NCBI GenBank assembly: GCA_029204225.1
Contig: MU831968.1
Span: forward strand, 1 to 64,000
Direction: 5' to 3'
Origin: Diphasiastrum complanatum
Lineage: Eukaryota > Streptophyta > Lycopodiopsida > Lycopodiales > Lycopodiaceae
Length of the DNA stretch: 64,000 nucleotides
This document shows, one piece after another, positions 24,156-35,024 of the stretch. Position 1 is the first letter of the stretch. Each line of letters starts with the position of its first letter. The notes below the pieces were generated by a model that saw nothing but the letters and a program-made list of their open reading frames with translations, made no database searches and was not told where the DNA came from. A program made the position numbers and the translations under genes.

Positions 24156-24687
24156 TGTCATGTACTTTTAGTACATCAGTGCTATTCAAGGCAATATAAT
24201 ATCCATTGTAAAGGTTGTAGGCCCAAAAGGAACTATTAGCCTTAAGAACAAGGCGCTCTTTAGGCCCTCCAAAGTAATTAATAAGAATAATAAGCCAACA
24301 AGGGCCCAATGTAGCCTAAATAGTACTTAACAAGGGCTAACTATCCCTCAAGATAGTTAAGTTAAGTTAAGTAAGAGCATTGTCTATAACTAGGCAAGAG
24401 ACATCATTTTGTAAATCTTTTGGCTCATTTGCAAGTGAGAGCTTCTAGCTTCCTTGTGAATGTGAGCCATAGGAATCTCCATTGCTAGGTCTCATGTGCC
24501 CTATTCACATGAATCAATGTTCCATTTCCATTGATTGTACTATTTCTTTCATTGCTAATGTGATTCCATTGAGATCTCCATGTTTCTAACTCTCTATTGA
24601 TATGCTATCATGAATGCTTTGTAATTTTCTTGCTATTAGCTTTACTTCTTTTGTAACTGCTATTTGCTTGAGATTTGACACATGACA
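24156..24687 (+). mobile_element. 3' LTR (532 bp) of the pol-less element
   Basis: Starts TGTCATGT and ends ACATGACA, a perfect 8-bp inverted terminal pair, directly after a polypurine tract. Just inside is the palindrome TGTACTTTTAGTACA. The LTR ends inside the minus-strand copia coding sequence at 24688, so this element inserted there or was joined there. No 5' partner was found in the window. Confidence 0.8.
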
Positions 24688-25016
24688 CTCAAGCATAGTG
24701 CTTTGAGGATTGAATGTACTTCAGAACTCTTTGTAGAGCTTTCCAGTGTTGTAGGCCTAGATTGGACATGAATTGTGACAGTGAGCTTACAGCATATGCT
24801 AGATCAGATCGTGTGCAGATCATAGAGTACATGAGAGAACCTATGATAGACTGATAAGGGTAATTGCACATTTCTTGCTGATCTGCCTTGTTCTGGGGCA
24901 CATGTCTTTGGATAGCTTGCATCTTGGATCCATAGGAGTGTCTATGGGCTTGCAATCCTCCATGTCGTATCGAAGTACATTAATTAGGTAGGACTGTTGG
25001 CTTATGGTGGTCCTTC
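24688..25016 (-). pseudogene. Copia RT/RNase H, distal part (after the insertion)
   Basis: Minus-strand frame continues from the RT fragment at 30378: SQQSYLINVLRYDMEDCKPI, DTPMDPRCKLSKDMCP, a frameshift near 24890, then YPYQSIIGSLMYSMICTRSD (about 24850), LAYAVSSLSQFMSNLG and HWKALQRVLKYIQSSKH. It ends at the LTR boundary. Very close in sequence to the copia pol at 40027-40455, so both belong to one copia clade. Confidence 0.85.
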
Positions 25017-25021
25017 TACTC
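25017..25021. other. Target-site duplication, left copy (TACTC)
   Basis: TACTC directly precedes LTR B and is repeated at 30378-30382 directly after LTR C. Removing the element and one copy of TACTC restores an unbroken copia RT reading frame. Confidence 0.93.
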
Positions 25022-25748
25022 TGTTGGAGGGTTTGCGGATCTCAAGGCAACCCTAACCCTAGTTAATAAGTGAGAGGGATTTGGCACTCTGCGTGTGTAA
25101 GTCCAACCCAATGATCACATAGTTATTTGATTAATTAGAATGTTAATAAAAGGAATTTAGCCTTTTTGCGGGACTTTTAATGTCGCAGGGCCTAAATGTC
25201 AAGTTAGTGAATAAAGTTGGGTGTCCCTCCAATTTTGATGGTTTCCACACTTTTTTAAATTTGAATAAAAAGAGAGGCAAGACTGGACCAATAGGATTCA
25301 GAGGTCAGGGTCCTCCTCTCTACTATAAAAAGGGACCAACTCGAGTTGCTCCTCATGTTCATTTCCTCATTTCAATAAAGCACATTGGTTCTCTTTAGAA
25401 ATGGATTGATGAATATCCTTGCTCTTCCTCTCTTTTCCTCCATTTCTCATGCTTTCTTTGGATTTTGCTAATTGTTGGATCTTATCATTATTGGGATTGC
25501 TATTTCTTATGCTTTTTGTGAGAGAGAAAAGGTGAGAGAGAAGAGTAAGTTTCTATCATTGTTGTGGATTTAGGTTAATGGAAGTAGGGTTCATGGATGT
25601 AGTGTTAGATCCTCCATTCATGTTGAAATTTGAACTATACTATCACTCTCATGGAAACGAACCTCCGCGTGACAACTAACTCTGTCTCTTTGATGCTAGA
25701 TTGACTAGATCTTGGATTCAGGTTAGGCAAGGAAAGAAATCCACTACA
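25022..25748 (+). mobile_element. LTR B (5' LTR, 727 bp)
   Basis: TGTTGGAGGG to CCACTACA. Promoter-like order: CCAAT 25288-25292, TATAAAA 25324-25330, AATAAA 25374-25379. It has the shared GGCA-CTCTGCGTGTGTAAGTCC motif near 25082. It differs from LTR C by scattered substitutions and a few short indels, so the insertion is old enough to have diverged. Confidence 0.93.
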
Positions 25749-25752
25749 ATTT

Positions 25753-25772
25753 TGGCACCGTTGCCAGGGAGC
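25753..25772 (+). other. Primer binding site, tRNA-Asp type (LTR B)
   Basis: TGGCACCGTTGCCAGGGAGC starts five bases after the LTR. Two changes from the perfect tRNA-Asp complement (CAC for CGC, CAG for CGG); both are G-to-A changes at CG sites. Confidence 0.82.
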
Positions 25773-26231
25773 TACGCCAATTTTTCAGTTTGCAGCATGT
25801 TTGGCTGATGGTTAGCTTGCATTAGGCATCTTGTCGTGGCATGAATAGTGTTAAAACTGCATTGTAGGGATAGTTTGGGATTGATTTTGCTAGATTTTGA
25901 GTGGATTTGCTTGTTTGAAATCTAATCTGATTATTAAACAGGAAAAGCTATTTAGATCACTAATCTTAAGATCCATTTGGATTTTATATATCAGAGAAAA
26001 TAACATAAATCGGTCAAATCTGTCAAATTTGGTCAAAAAGAGACAAAAAGCATCATCAGAGCCCAAAACTTTTTACCCTCTATCAGGAAACCTTCGTCGA
26101 GTTGCAGACACCTTCAGTTTTGTAAAGTTTTGTTTACAAAACTGAAGGGCGAGGATTAATTCCCAGTAGATTTCCAAAAACATTAGAAAAACCACCAAAA
26201 ACCACCAAAAATTATCAAAATCCTAAAAAAT

Positions 26232-26365
26232 AAACCAGTGGTTCAAAAAGCGGATGATGATTCATCAACAATGGATCACACTTGTGATTGACCAGAGAAA
26301 AAATTGGGAGTTCACTGCGATTCTCAAGCGGATACCGTCAATTGGAATAAAGCTCGTCTGATACT
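26232..26365 (+). pseudogene. 134-bp pol remnant inside the non-autonomous element
   Basis: Matches 16346-16480 of element A (KPVVQKxDDDSSTT ... DTVNWN), the linker just downstream of the protease. Both ends are abrupt. It proves that the element descends from a pol-carrying relative of element A by internal deletion. Confidence 0.8.
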
Positions 26366-26645
26366 GTCAAACGTTCGCATGATAGGTTCAGACCTCTAGA
26401 AACCTTCGCCAAAATTTTTATAGCCTATTTTTACAGTATTGTACATGCCTGCAAATTTTTGTTCAGAACTGATCAGCCCAACTACTATTCAATGTAATGG
26501 ACCCACCAAATTCACCTATAAGTTGGCTGAATTCGATTCATTCCTCACTTGTGGTAGCGAAGCTCTTGCGAATTTTTCTTGCAACCAAAGCCTTCCATTG
26601 TCTTCTGATACATTCTCACACGGTTATAATTCTTTTCTGATCATC

Positions 26646-29538
26646 ATGTCTTCTACCGATACTTCCTAGTCTCCACGCTATACTATCCATCGTGATGTCC
26701 CATCTGCAACGGACATCATGATTCTTCCTAGCACAAGCATGGTCACTCAGTGGATGACCCTTGCGGAGCCTCTACTTACTGCAATGGGTATTCATGAGAG
26801 AGCCTTTTTGGGACGCATCAATATGGATTTCATCACTCTTGCCTTCAATATGTGGAAGGAAGAGAAATCCAAGTTTTACATCACCTTCCAAGGAGCCACA
26901 CACAAGGTGTGCGTCACTGAGGCCGCACTTGCAGCTATAGGAAACTCATCCGGTACGCACGTCTCACCCAATCACAAGCACGCCAAACAGGCCATCAAGC
27001 CATACATTGACCTCACCAACGATCTGCGTTGGACTAATGATGGTTACCTTCTGGAAGCCGTCACTGAGCCTTCCATCCACGTCGCTGCCCAATTGTTGAA
27101 TCATTTCCTGATGGTTGGCAACCTCAGGAAAGACCGGATCACATCTCAAATCCTTCACAAGATAGTGGAGTCTCACATCAAGTTGGCCAAAGCCCCTCTT
27201 GAACCATATAAGTGGTTCAAGACTGTTTCTGGTGAGCTTAAACGAGTTATTAAGCCAATACAAAATAGCAGTTCGCCGTTGGCTCTCTATTGTCCCTCTT
27301 AGCCGCTTCTCACTTAGAAAACAAAATCCATGGCTTCCACCTAGATTCTGTGCTTTCGGTTTACGAAGAAGCACCAGCCGAGTCATCTCACCAGGCCTCA
27401 AGTTCTTATAGTTGTCGTCGTCCACGCAGCTAGATCGTAGTTCCTGACTCGCCTTTCGCATCACAACGTCGTACTAGACATACCTCGTCAGCTGCGCTTC
27501 CACCCCCTGCTGCTGTTTGCACTGAACTTCCCATTCCCCTCGCCTCTGATGCTTCCCTCGCCTCTGCTCCAATACAAGAACAGTCTGTGACATTGGGCCT
27601 ACCATTTCCATCATAGCTGTCCAGGCCGCCTCACCCCCACACACCGAAGCAACCTCGCCCAACACACAGTTCTTCATGGATATGTTCGATGATTCCGACC
27701 TCCTTGGGGCCACTGAAATGTTTGAAATGCCCAGAGCCCGGCACCCTTTGTACCCCAATCCCCTAGAAGAGGATTTGGGCATATCCATGAATCTATTGTT
27801 GGTGGCGAAAATGCCAGTTAGCACCCACCCACACAGGGTAGCCCAGCCACACTTCGGGTTGACACAGTTGTCAAGTCACCAAAGCAGTTCGATGCCATTG
27901 TGCCTGAAGGGTTTGAAGACGAGAATATTTTTTAAGAAGAAGAGACTTTGGCACCTATTCCACACCTACCATGGACAGTACCATCAGGGTCTCCTGCTGC
28001 TGCCACCTCCACGACTATCGATTTTGGTGATGCTCTCGGGTTAGTTTCAAGCCTTGGGCAAGTGATCCAGTCTATGCTGGATAAAAAAAAGGAAATGGAA
28101 CAGAGGATCTCTGTTTTAGGATCCGAAAACACTCTGATCAGTCAAAAAATTGTCCAACTGGATCGAGAGGTAAAGATAGCCAAGCAACATGAAGAAAAGG
28201 CTGAAAGCAAAAAGACATTGGCCCAGCAACAAGCTGATCGCTTGGAAACCTACATCAGCTCCCTGCAAAATGCCCTGACAACTGCACAAGATCAGGTAGA
28301 TAAGGCAGTGCAAGATGCCAAGCAACAGGTGCAGCTGCTGAAGGGGCAATTACAAATGGCCGAACAAGATCGCACACAGCTTCAAGGTGAATTGGATGCG
28401 ACCACCCTTGAGCGTGATGCATATCTGCAAACACAAATAGCCGATCATCCGGTGACACTGACGGAGATTGCATATCTGTTCAAGAAAGTGGAAACATACA
28501 AAGTGGCCCTTCAGGGATTCCAAGACCGCTTTGATAGGTTCAAAGGAACAGCTTCAACCGAACTGGCAAAGGCAAAAGAGACCATCAACGTCTATGAAAA
28601 GCCGTCGTTCAAGTGTTGGAAGCCGAACCACAAATCCCCGTCCTGGTCATGCCGCAATTCTCTCCTTCATGCCAAGAAGCTGTACAGATGGATACAAGAG
28701 TTGATTCGAGCATGGACCAGGGGGGGCTCCAGATCTAGCAGATCAACCGCCAACTATATCGGTAGTACAAGCGGGTCCATCCTCATCAAGGACAAGCCAT
28801 TTATTCAGAAGGCCCATCAGCATCGAGGACCAGATCCAGACCTTCTTAAAGCAGCATCCACATGAGTCCTTGCGTGGTGGGTGGGTTCTCAAATTTAAGA
28901 CCTCCGAGATCGAGGCCGGCAACGAATTGGACAGAATACCTGCACTGGGAGAGTAGCCGACATGGAGAATCACGGTTTTTGAGAAAACTCCGGAATCAAT
29001 TAGGAGTTACGTCGCCAGCCCTCGCCAGTTGCGGGTAGATCCTTATTATGTGCCAATGCCGCGAAGACAAAAATGAAAAGATTTGGGATTGGCTACGGAT
29101 AAAATCACCATCCATACACCCAATTGGCCGATCATCCACCAGTCTTACAACTACTAGAATATTTCAGTGCATTTTCACCGGGCCTTACAGCCATATCAGA
29201 GAGAGTATGTCCACTCTCCGGATCCAACGGTGCGACAATCGGCAATGTTTGCAAAAGATCCAACTTTGTTGGCGTCAGTGGCATCCAAATGGGACGATTG
29301 CCTTCCTACCCTGACATTTGATCCAAATAAGTCGATCGCCTCAAAGCAAATCAAAGATCAGCTGCCGATTGCTCGACTGTATTTTTGTGCGGCTATGATG
29401 GTAGGCTCTTGGGAATCTCGCTTCACCTCATGGACAACTTCCAAGTGGATTGTTGGAGCCCACCGTTGTTTCTTGCCGCATAATTTGGATTTCAATACTG
29501 CACCCTTGACTTTATGGAGAAGGTGCAGTATCAGTTGA
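26646..29538 (+). pseudogene. aORF of the complete element: N-terminal region, coiled coil, conserved C-terminus
   Basis: Proposed start ATG 26646 (MSSTDTS), with a stop at 26667; an earlier in-frame ATG is at 26439. N-terminal region 26718-27302: MVTQWMTLAEPLLTAMGIHE, FYITFQGATHKVCVTEAALA, LRWTNDGYLLEAVTEPSIHV. A Pro/Ser-rich linker (27336-27600, SVYEEAPAESSHQASSSYS) follows, with frameshifts. The coiled coil is 28040-28600: KKEMEQRISVLGSENTLISQ, LETYISSLQNALTTAQDQVD. The C-terminal part after a frameshift near 28610 has SVEDQIQTFLKQHPHES, YYVPMPRR, NWPIIHQ, PTVRQSAMF, WDDCLPTLTFDPNK and ARLYFCAAMM. About 950 codons in all. It lies between the pol position and the 3' LTR, where Athila-type elements keep an extra (env-like) ORF; I see no signal peptide or membrane segment. 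Function unknown. Confidence 0.75.
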
Positions 29539-29610
29539 TTAAGATTCGGCGCGAAGCCAATAAAAGTCCCCAATAACTACATATTGCATGTGTCGTGGGA
29601 CCGCCACCAG

Positions 29611-29626
29611 TTTTGGTGGGGGATAC
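29611..29626 (+). other. Purine-rich tract before LTR C
   Basis: TTTTGGTGGGGGATAC ends at the LTR start. It is the likely plus-strand primer, slightly impure, and is comparable with GCGGGGGAG before the LTR at 50650. Confidence 0.6.
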
Positions 29627-30377
29627 TGTTGGAGGGCGGATCCCAAGGCAACCCTAGCCCTAGTTAATAAGTGAGAGGGATTTGGCACCCTGCGTGTGTA
29701 AGTCCAACCCAATGATCACATAGTTATTTGATTAATTAGAATGTTAATAAAAGGACTTTAGGCCTTTTTGCAGGACTTTTATTGTCACAGGGCCTAAATG
29801 TCAAGTTAGTGAATAAAGTTGGGTTTTCCTCCAATTTTGGTGGTTCCCACACTTTTTTTAAATTTGAATAAAAAGAGAGACAAGACTGGACCAATAGGAT
29901 TCAGAGGCCAGGGTCCTCCTTTCTACCATAAAAAGGGACCAACTCGAGTTGCTCCTCATGTTCATTTCCTCATTTCAATAAAGCAGATTGGTTCTCTTTA
30001 GAAATGGATTGATGAATGTCCTTGCTCTCTCTCTCTTTTCCTCCATTTTTCATGCTTTCTTTGGATTTTGCTAGTTGTTGGATCTTATCACTATTGGGAT
30101 TGCTATTTCTTATGTTTTTTGTGAGAGAGAAAAGGTGAGAGAGAAGAGTAAGTTTCTATCATGGTTGTGGATTTAGGGTTGGAAGTAGGGTTAATGGATG
30201 TAGTGTTAATGCTTAGTGTTCATGGATGTAGTGTTAGATCCTCCATTCATGTTGAAATCTGAACTATACTATCGCTCTCATGGGAACGAACCTCCTCGTG
30301 ACAACTAACTCCGTCTCTTTGATGCTAGATTAACTAGATCTTGGATTTAGGTTAGGCAAGGAAAAAAACCCACTACA
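29627..30377 (+). mobile_element. LTR C (3' LTR, 751 bp)
   Basis: TGTTGGAGGGCGGATC to CCACTACA, the partner of LTR B. Its TATA box is changed (CATAAAA at about 29928). No primer site follows; instead TACTC and copia RT sequence resume at once, proving that this is the 3' LTR. Confidence 0.93.
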
Positions 30378-31229
30378 TACTCACGCGATCTCTGTGAATC
30401 TCCATTCCAAGTAGGTAATGGACTAGATCTAAATCAGTCATCTCAAACTCTGATGAGAGTAAGGACTTAGTTTCTTGCAGCAACTGATTTGAATTGTTGA
30501 TGATTAGGTAATCATCAACGTATAATGCTATTATAACATAGATTGGCCCCTTTGGTTTTAGATACACATTTGAATTTGCGGTGCAGGAGGTAAAGTCGTG
30601 CTGCAACAAGAAACAATTTATTCTATCATACCAGGCCCTTGGAGCTTGCTTCAGACTGTATAATGTCTTGTGCAATTTGCATAGTATATGTTTCTTGCCT
30701 TGAGGGATGTAACCTTCTAGTTGATAGATGTAGACATCTTCTTGTATATATCTGTGTAAGAATGTCATATGGACGTCCATCTGGTGAATATCCAGATCTT
30801 CTATAGCATATATAGTCAATAGAGTACAAATAGACTGATGTTTTATTATTGGATTGAAGGTCTCAGTGTAGTCTATCCCATATACTTGTTCAAAGCCTTT
30901 AACCATCAGTCTAGCTTTCCATTTGGATATAGATCCATCTGGCTTAAGCTTCAGCTTAAAGATCCATTTAGAATCAATTGGCTTTACACTTGTAGGAGGA
31001 ATGTAAGACTCCAGGTCTTGTTCTTCATTAGAGATTGATACTCAGCATCCATGGAAGCTTTCCATTTGTCTGCATTGGGCATTGACAGTGCTTCTGCTAT
31101 GGTGGCAGGTTCGTCATGACTAATGAAAGCCCGAGGGATTAAGCGGTCAGGTTGTTGTTGTTGTCTCACAAATCTTCGAACTGTAGGTGCTTGATCAGAC
31201 GATTCTCCTTGGTGAATGACTTGGACCAT
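30378..31229 (-). pseudogene. Copia integrase-RT linker and RT, proximal part
   Basis: Minus strand: SDQAPTVRRFVRQQQQPDRL and EALSMPNADKWKASMDAEYQ (31229-31030), the usual RT entry with LMKNKTWSL. A frameshift near 31000 follows. Then MVKGFEQVYGIDYTETFNPI (30906), LDIHQMDVHMTFLHRYIQED, LHKTLYSLKQAPRAWYDRIN and the catalytic ALYVDDYLI (about 30515), up to LGMEIHRDRVS at the insertion point. The YVDD box is intact. Confidence 0.88.
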
Positions 31230-32250
31230 AGTATTTTGCGTCGAACAATCGTGGGTCCAGGCCCATTGATGGTAAGTGGAGTCGTTGGGACGAACTCTGT
31301 TGCTTGAACAGTTATAGGTTGTAGCCTATCGCTGGAAGGTGGAGCTGCTATGGCAATCTCTTGTATTGGTTGCTTATATTTGAAATCGTAATATTTGTCT
31401 TCAAGGAAGGCAACATCACGACTGACCGAGATATGGTCCGTAGCCACATCATAAACACGATATGCCTTGTGTGAAGTTGAATAGCCGATGAAGATGCTTT
31501 TACAGCTTATTGGGTCCAGCTTCTTCCTTAGAGCAGATGGCACTTGTGCATAGCAGAGACATCCGAAAACACGTAGGTGTTTCAAACTTGGTTTGTAACC
31601 ATAGTAGGCTTTAAACGATGTCTTGGAATCAACCGCTTTAGTGCTAGAGTAATTTTGCAGATAGCAAGCCGTAGAGATAGCTTCCGTCCAAAAGGTTTGA
31701 GGCAAATGTGAATTTGCTATCATGGATCGTGTAGCTTCCAATAGTGTGTGGTTCTTCCGCTCTGCTACTCTGTTTTGTTGTGGAGTGTAGCTCGTAGTAA
31801 ACTGGTGGTGCATGCCACATGAAGGTAGGTAGTCTTTCATCTCATTTGACAAGAACTCTCCCCCTTAATCAGACCGTAGGGCCTTGATCCTCTGACCAGT
31901 TTGATTCTCAACGTATTGCTTGAAGTCTTTGAAGAAACAAAATGCTTCTGACTTGTTCTTAATGAATATTACACTAGCAAATCGGGAGTAATCATCAATG
32001 AATGTGATAAAATATAGAGCTTGACCTAATGAAGGTACGCTCATAGGACGACAGAAGTCACTATGTATCAGTGACAAGATGGACTTCATCCTTTTGGCTT
32101 GTCCTTTGGAAAATCTCGTTCTAGGTTGTTTTCCTAGTAGACAGTTTTCACATATAGTCTAATTAGCTGTGGTGACAACAATTATATTCATGTCCTTGAC
32201 CATTTTATTGTGATGCATATACAAGATTGAATGCATGTTTAATCTTGTAT
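31166..32250 (-). pseudogene. Copia integrase
   Basis: Minus strand: zinc-binding tail ENCLLGKQPRTRFSKGQ (about 32130), then SLIHSDFCRPMSVPSLGQAL (first Asp), FITFIDDYSRF and IKALRSD (second Asp, about 31870). The next codon is TAA where a Gln is expected (RSDQGGEF in relatives). Downstream of this stop come YTPQQNRVAERKNHTLLEAT (catalytic Glu), HLRVFGCLCYAQVP and IFIGYSTSHKAYRVYD. Apart from the stop the frame is open for nearly 1 kb. Confidence 0.88.
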
Positions 32251-32599
32251 TTTTTGATGCCATAAATTTGCATCTGAACAACTCACAAAATGTGCAACAT
32301 TGTGACTCATTATGTGCAAATTTTCTTCTTTGTAAACAGAGAGGATTTCCTTTGAGTTATCATCTAAAATAGTACATTGGTTGGCAGTGAACAAAGCTCT
32401 ATAGCCCTGATCTGTGATCTTGCTAGTAGATAAAAGGTTCTTTGTTAATTTGGGTACATAAAGTACTCCATGAAGCTGCCTAGTAATGCCATCAAAGAAC
32501 TACAGTTGAATAGACCCTTGGCCTTCAACTTGGTGTGAACTGGAGTCACTAAAGAAAAGGTACTTTGATTCTGTAGTTGTGAGTGTAGAGAAGAGGTCC

Positions 32600-33553
32600 T
32601 TGCATGGCATCATGTGCTGAGAGGCACCTGAATCAATACCAATGATGGGTATCTCTACTGGATTGATCTTGTACCATCAGCACCTTCTCTTCATCTTGAG
32701 ATCCTTTGATTATGTCAGGTTTGCCTTCTTGGTGCTACTGCATCTTCTTGTTTGCTTCATTGTGCTTGAGGATGCGACAGTCCTTGATGTCGTGGTTGGT
32801 TCTTTTGCAATATCTACAAAATAGCTTGGTCTTGGACGATGAGTGACTATATTGTTGTTGTTGTTGTGGTTGTGATGTTGTTGGCTGTTATGCCTTTGTC
32901 TTCTTATCCTCGAAGCCTTTCTTCTTCTTGGATTGCTACTTGTTTGAATAGAGTGCCATAGATTTGGTACTCGTAGATGTGGACAAGCTTTTCCTTCTGA
33001 CTTCTTCCTGCAACAAGCTTGCTATCAATTTTTTGAAAGACAACGTAGGGATATTGCTCAGAAGCAACACTAAATTATCGTAGGAGGATGGAAGACTGGC
33101 AAGAAGAGACATTGTAGAGTCTTCTTCTAATATAGGGGAACCTATTGCAGCCAGTTGGTTCATCAATTGTTTGAACTCATTCAAATGGTCGCTAACTGAG
33201 GTGCTTTCACTCATTCTGAGTGTTAGTACCTTCTTCCTCAAGAAGAGACGAGTCGAGACATTTGAGGTCTCGTAGATGCTGGTGAGTGTATCCCATGCTT
33301 CTTTGGAAGTAGTGCAATTGGATACATGAGCAATTTGAGTGTCTTTAAGATTTAGAGATACAATGGCAAGAGCCTTGCCATCCTTGGCTTTCCAAGTTGG
33401 GAGCTTTTCGGATTTTGCCGGTCTGGCTATAGAACCATTAACGTATTCCCATAACTCCTTTTCAATCAAGATCATCCTCATTTTGAACTTTCACATGTGG
33501 AAGTCATCTCCATTGAATTTATTGATCAAGCGGATCTCTGAGGTGCCTTCCAT
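32600..33553 (-). pseudogene. Copia gag, zinc knuckle and protease start
   Basis: Start ATG 33553..33551 (MEGTSEIRLINKFNGDDFHM), then TGA at 33493..33491 where a Trp (HMWKFKM) is expected. The gag then runs open: KELWEYVNGSIARP, KEAWDTLTSIYE, EFKQLMNQLAAIGSPI, LASLPSSYDNLV. The zinc knuckle CRYCKRTNHDIKDC (C-x2-C-x4-H-x4-C) lies at about 32818-32777. The protease active site GIDSGASQHM is at about 32640. This is a near-intact copia gag with one or two nonsense changes. Confidence 0.88.
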
Positions 33554-33635
33554 AGTGATCGAAATTATACACAAACAATTTAGAATAGCTTTTGGAAAAA
33601 AAAAATCCTAGACTCTAGTAATCCATTGAACAAAT

Positions 33636-33647
33636 GCTCTGATACCA
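33636..33647 (-). other. Primer binding site, initiator tRNA-Met
   Basis: On the minus strand TGGTATCAGAGC, a perfect 12-base match to the 3' end complement of plant initiator tRNA-Met, lies between the LTR and the gag start. Confidence 0.9.
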
Positions 33648-33654
33648 CTTCTAT

Positions 33655-34105
33655 TGGTGTATGAACGATAGTTTGTTTGGTCTACGATTGACTACGATTG
33701 CATTGGACGTGATGGAAGCAGAACACGAGAGACGATTACGATAAAAATGATGTCTCTACCAACAGTAAGAAAAACAATGAACACAGTAGTTATTGTGATT
33801 TCAGGAACAGGGATTGACTAGGAAACGAAATCAAAAGCTTGTTATCCCTTTTGGGTTATCGAAGTAGGAGTCCGAGACTGTCGTAACAGTAGGATTGCGA
33901 AGCATTAGGCATCTTAGAGAGCCATGCGATCCTCTATCTTTGATAACCATGTTTGTGTACAAGAGAGTGAGAGAGACAATTGCATTCAATCAAGAACGTA
34001 AGGATTGAACAGTAGAAAATCTGTATATATAAAAGAGAATCGAAACACAATACAATAGCGCTGATAAGCGCGTGCTCCTAATTACAGACTCAAAACAATA
34101 GCTAC

Positions 34106-34184
<79 letters not shown>

Positions 34185-35024
34185 TAAATCACTAACTCTA
34201 AGGAGCTATCTACTTAAGACCTTTTGGTTGATCACTCTGTGCATACAGATTATTCAACTCAACAACACCTATCACCCCTTCTCTTCGCTTAGATACATAT
34301 TTATATCTATCAGAGTCTTTTGATTTATTACAATTACAATTTACAAAATGATTAACAACCGTTTAAACAAGATCCGTAGATCCATTATTGGAGCATCGTG
34401 AAGGAGGAGAAGTACATAGAGTAACGTATTCTCCGTATGTGTCGTAGTGCAAGGATGTAGGCCGTGATGGCCATAGTCCATCTACAATCGTTTGAACAAC
34501 CGCTGGTCGTTTGAGCAGCTGTTGATGGTTTGCCTTGTAGGTGATAGTTTGCTTCCTTTGTCGATAATCGTAAGTGATAACTTATGGAGCTAAACAATGA
34601 GATGGGTCAACTGTTGTTAGTTGACTTCGTAGGAACTCGTAAATCGTCGTTGCTGGTCGACTTCATTGATAATTGTAAGTAGGTTGCTTACGTTTAAAAA
34701 AAAACAGTTGAGGAGAGTTGACTCTAGTCATTTGTAGGAGATCGTAAGAAAGTCACTTGCGGTGGTCGACGGGATTCCGCAAGTGCTCGTAGATGGTAAC
34801 CTACGAATTTTAACGACTCCCTTGCGGTTTGCGGTTTGAGTCGTGCTTCTCCGTAAACATTGATTTAACGGTTCCCTTCGGTTAGACCGTAGGCCTAGCG
34901 ATAGCTTTGTAGTTCTGACTGTTTCTTATATTGCATGTAGTTCTGCAAACTGATTCTGAGAGAGAGAATTCTTGAGTGTAGAAGGAGGGTGAAGGGATGA
35001 GTAGGAGAAGATTAGAACTCCAAC
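33655..35024 (-). mobile_element. Copia 5' LTR (about 1.37 kb)
   Basis: The outer end is clear: the minus strand starts TGTTGGAGTTCTAATC at 35024. The inner end is approximate, near CATACACCA at 33656, a few bases before the primer site. A CT microsatellite (34109-34180) lies inside. No partner LTR is present because the 3' end of the element is lost. Confidence 0.65.
34109..34180 (+). repeat. CT microsatellite (about 72 bp) in the copia LTR
   Basis: Uninterrupted TC dinucleotides inside the 5' LTR of the copia element. Confidence 0.97.

Larger units (their letters stand above)
25022..30377 (+). mobile_element. Complete 5.4-kb non-autonomous gypsy element carrying only the aORF
   Basis: LTR B (25022-25748), tRNA-Asp-type primer site, leader (to about 26230), a 134-bp pol remnant (26232-26365), the aORF (about 26646-29538), a polypurine tract and LTR C (29627-30377), flanked by TACTC on both sides. 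No gag, protease, RT, RNase H or integrase remains apart from the short remnant. It must have been moved by proteins from a relative, probably one like the element at 42090-51487. Confidence 0.92.
24688..35024 (-). mobile_element. Ty1/copia element, minus strand, interrupted by a gypsy element
   Basis: Parts on the minus strand: 5' LTR about 35024-33655, primer site 33647-33636, gag 33553-32936 with zinc knuckle, protease about 32660-32600, integrase 32250-31166, RT 31229-30378, then a 5.4-kb gypsy insertion (30377-25022), then the rest of RT and the start of RNase H 25016-24688. It is cut at 24688 by the 532-bp LTR of another element; the last part of RNase H and its 3' LTR are not seen. Confidence 0.85.
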
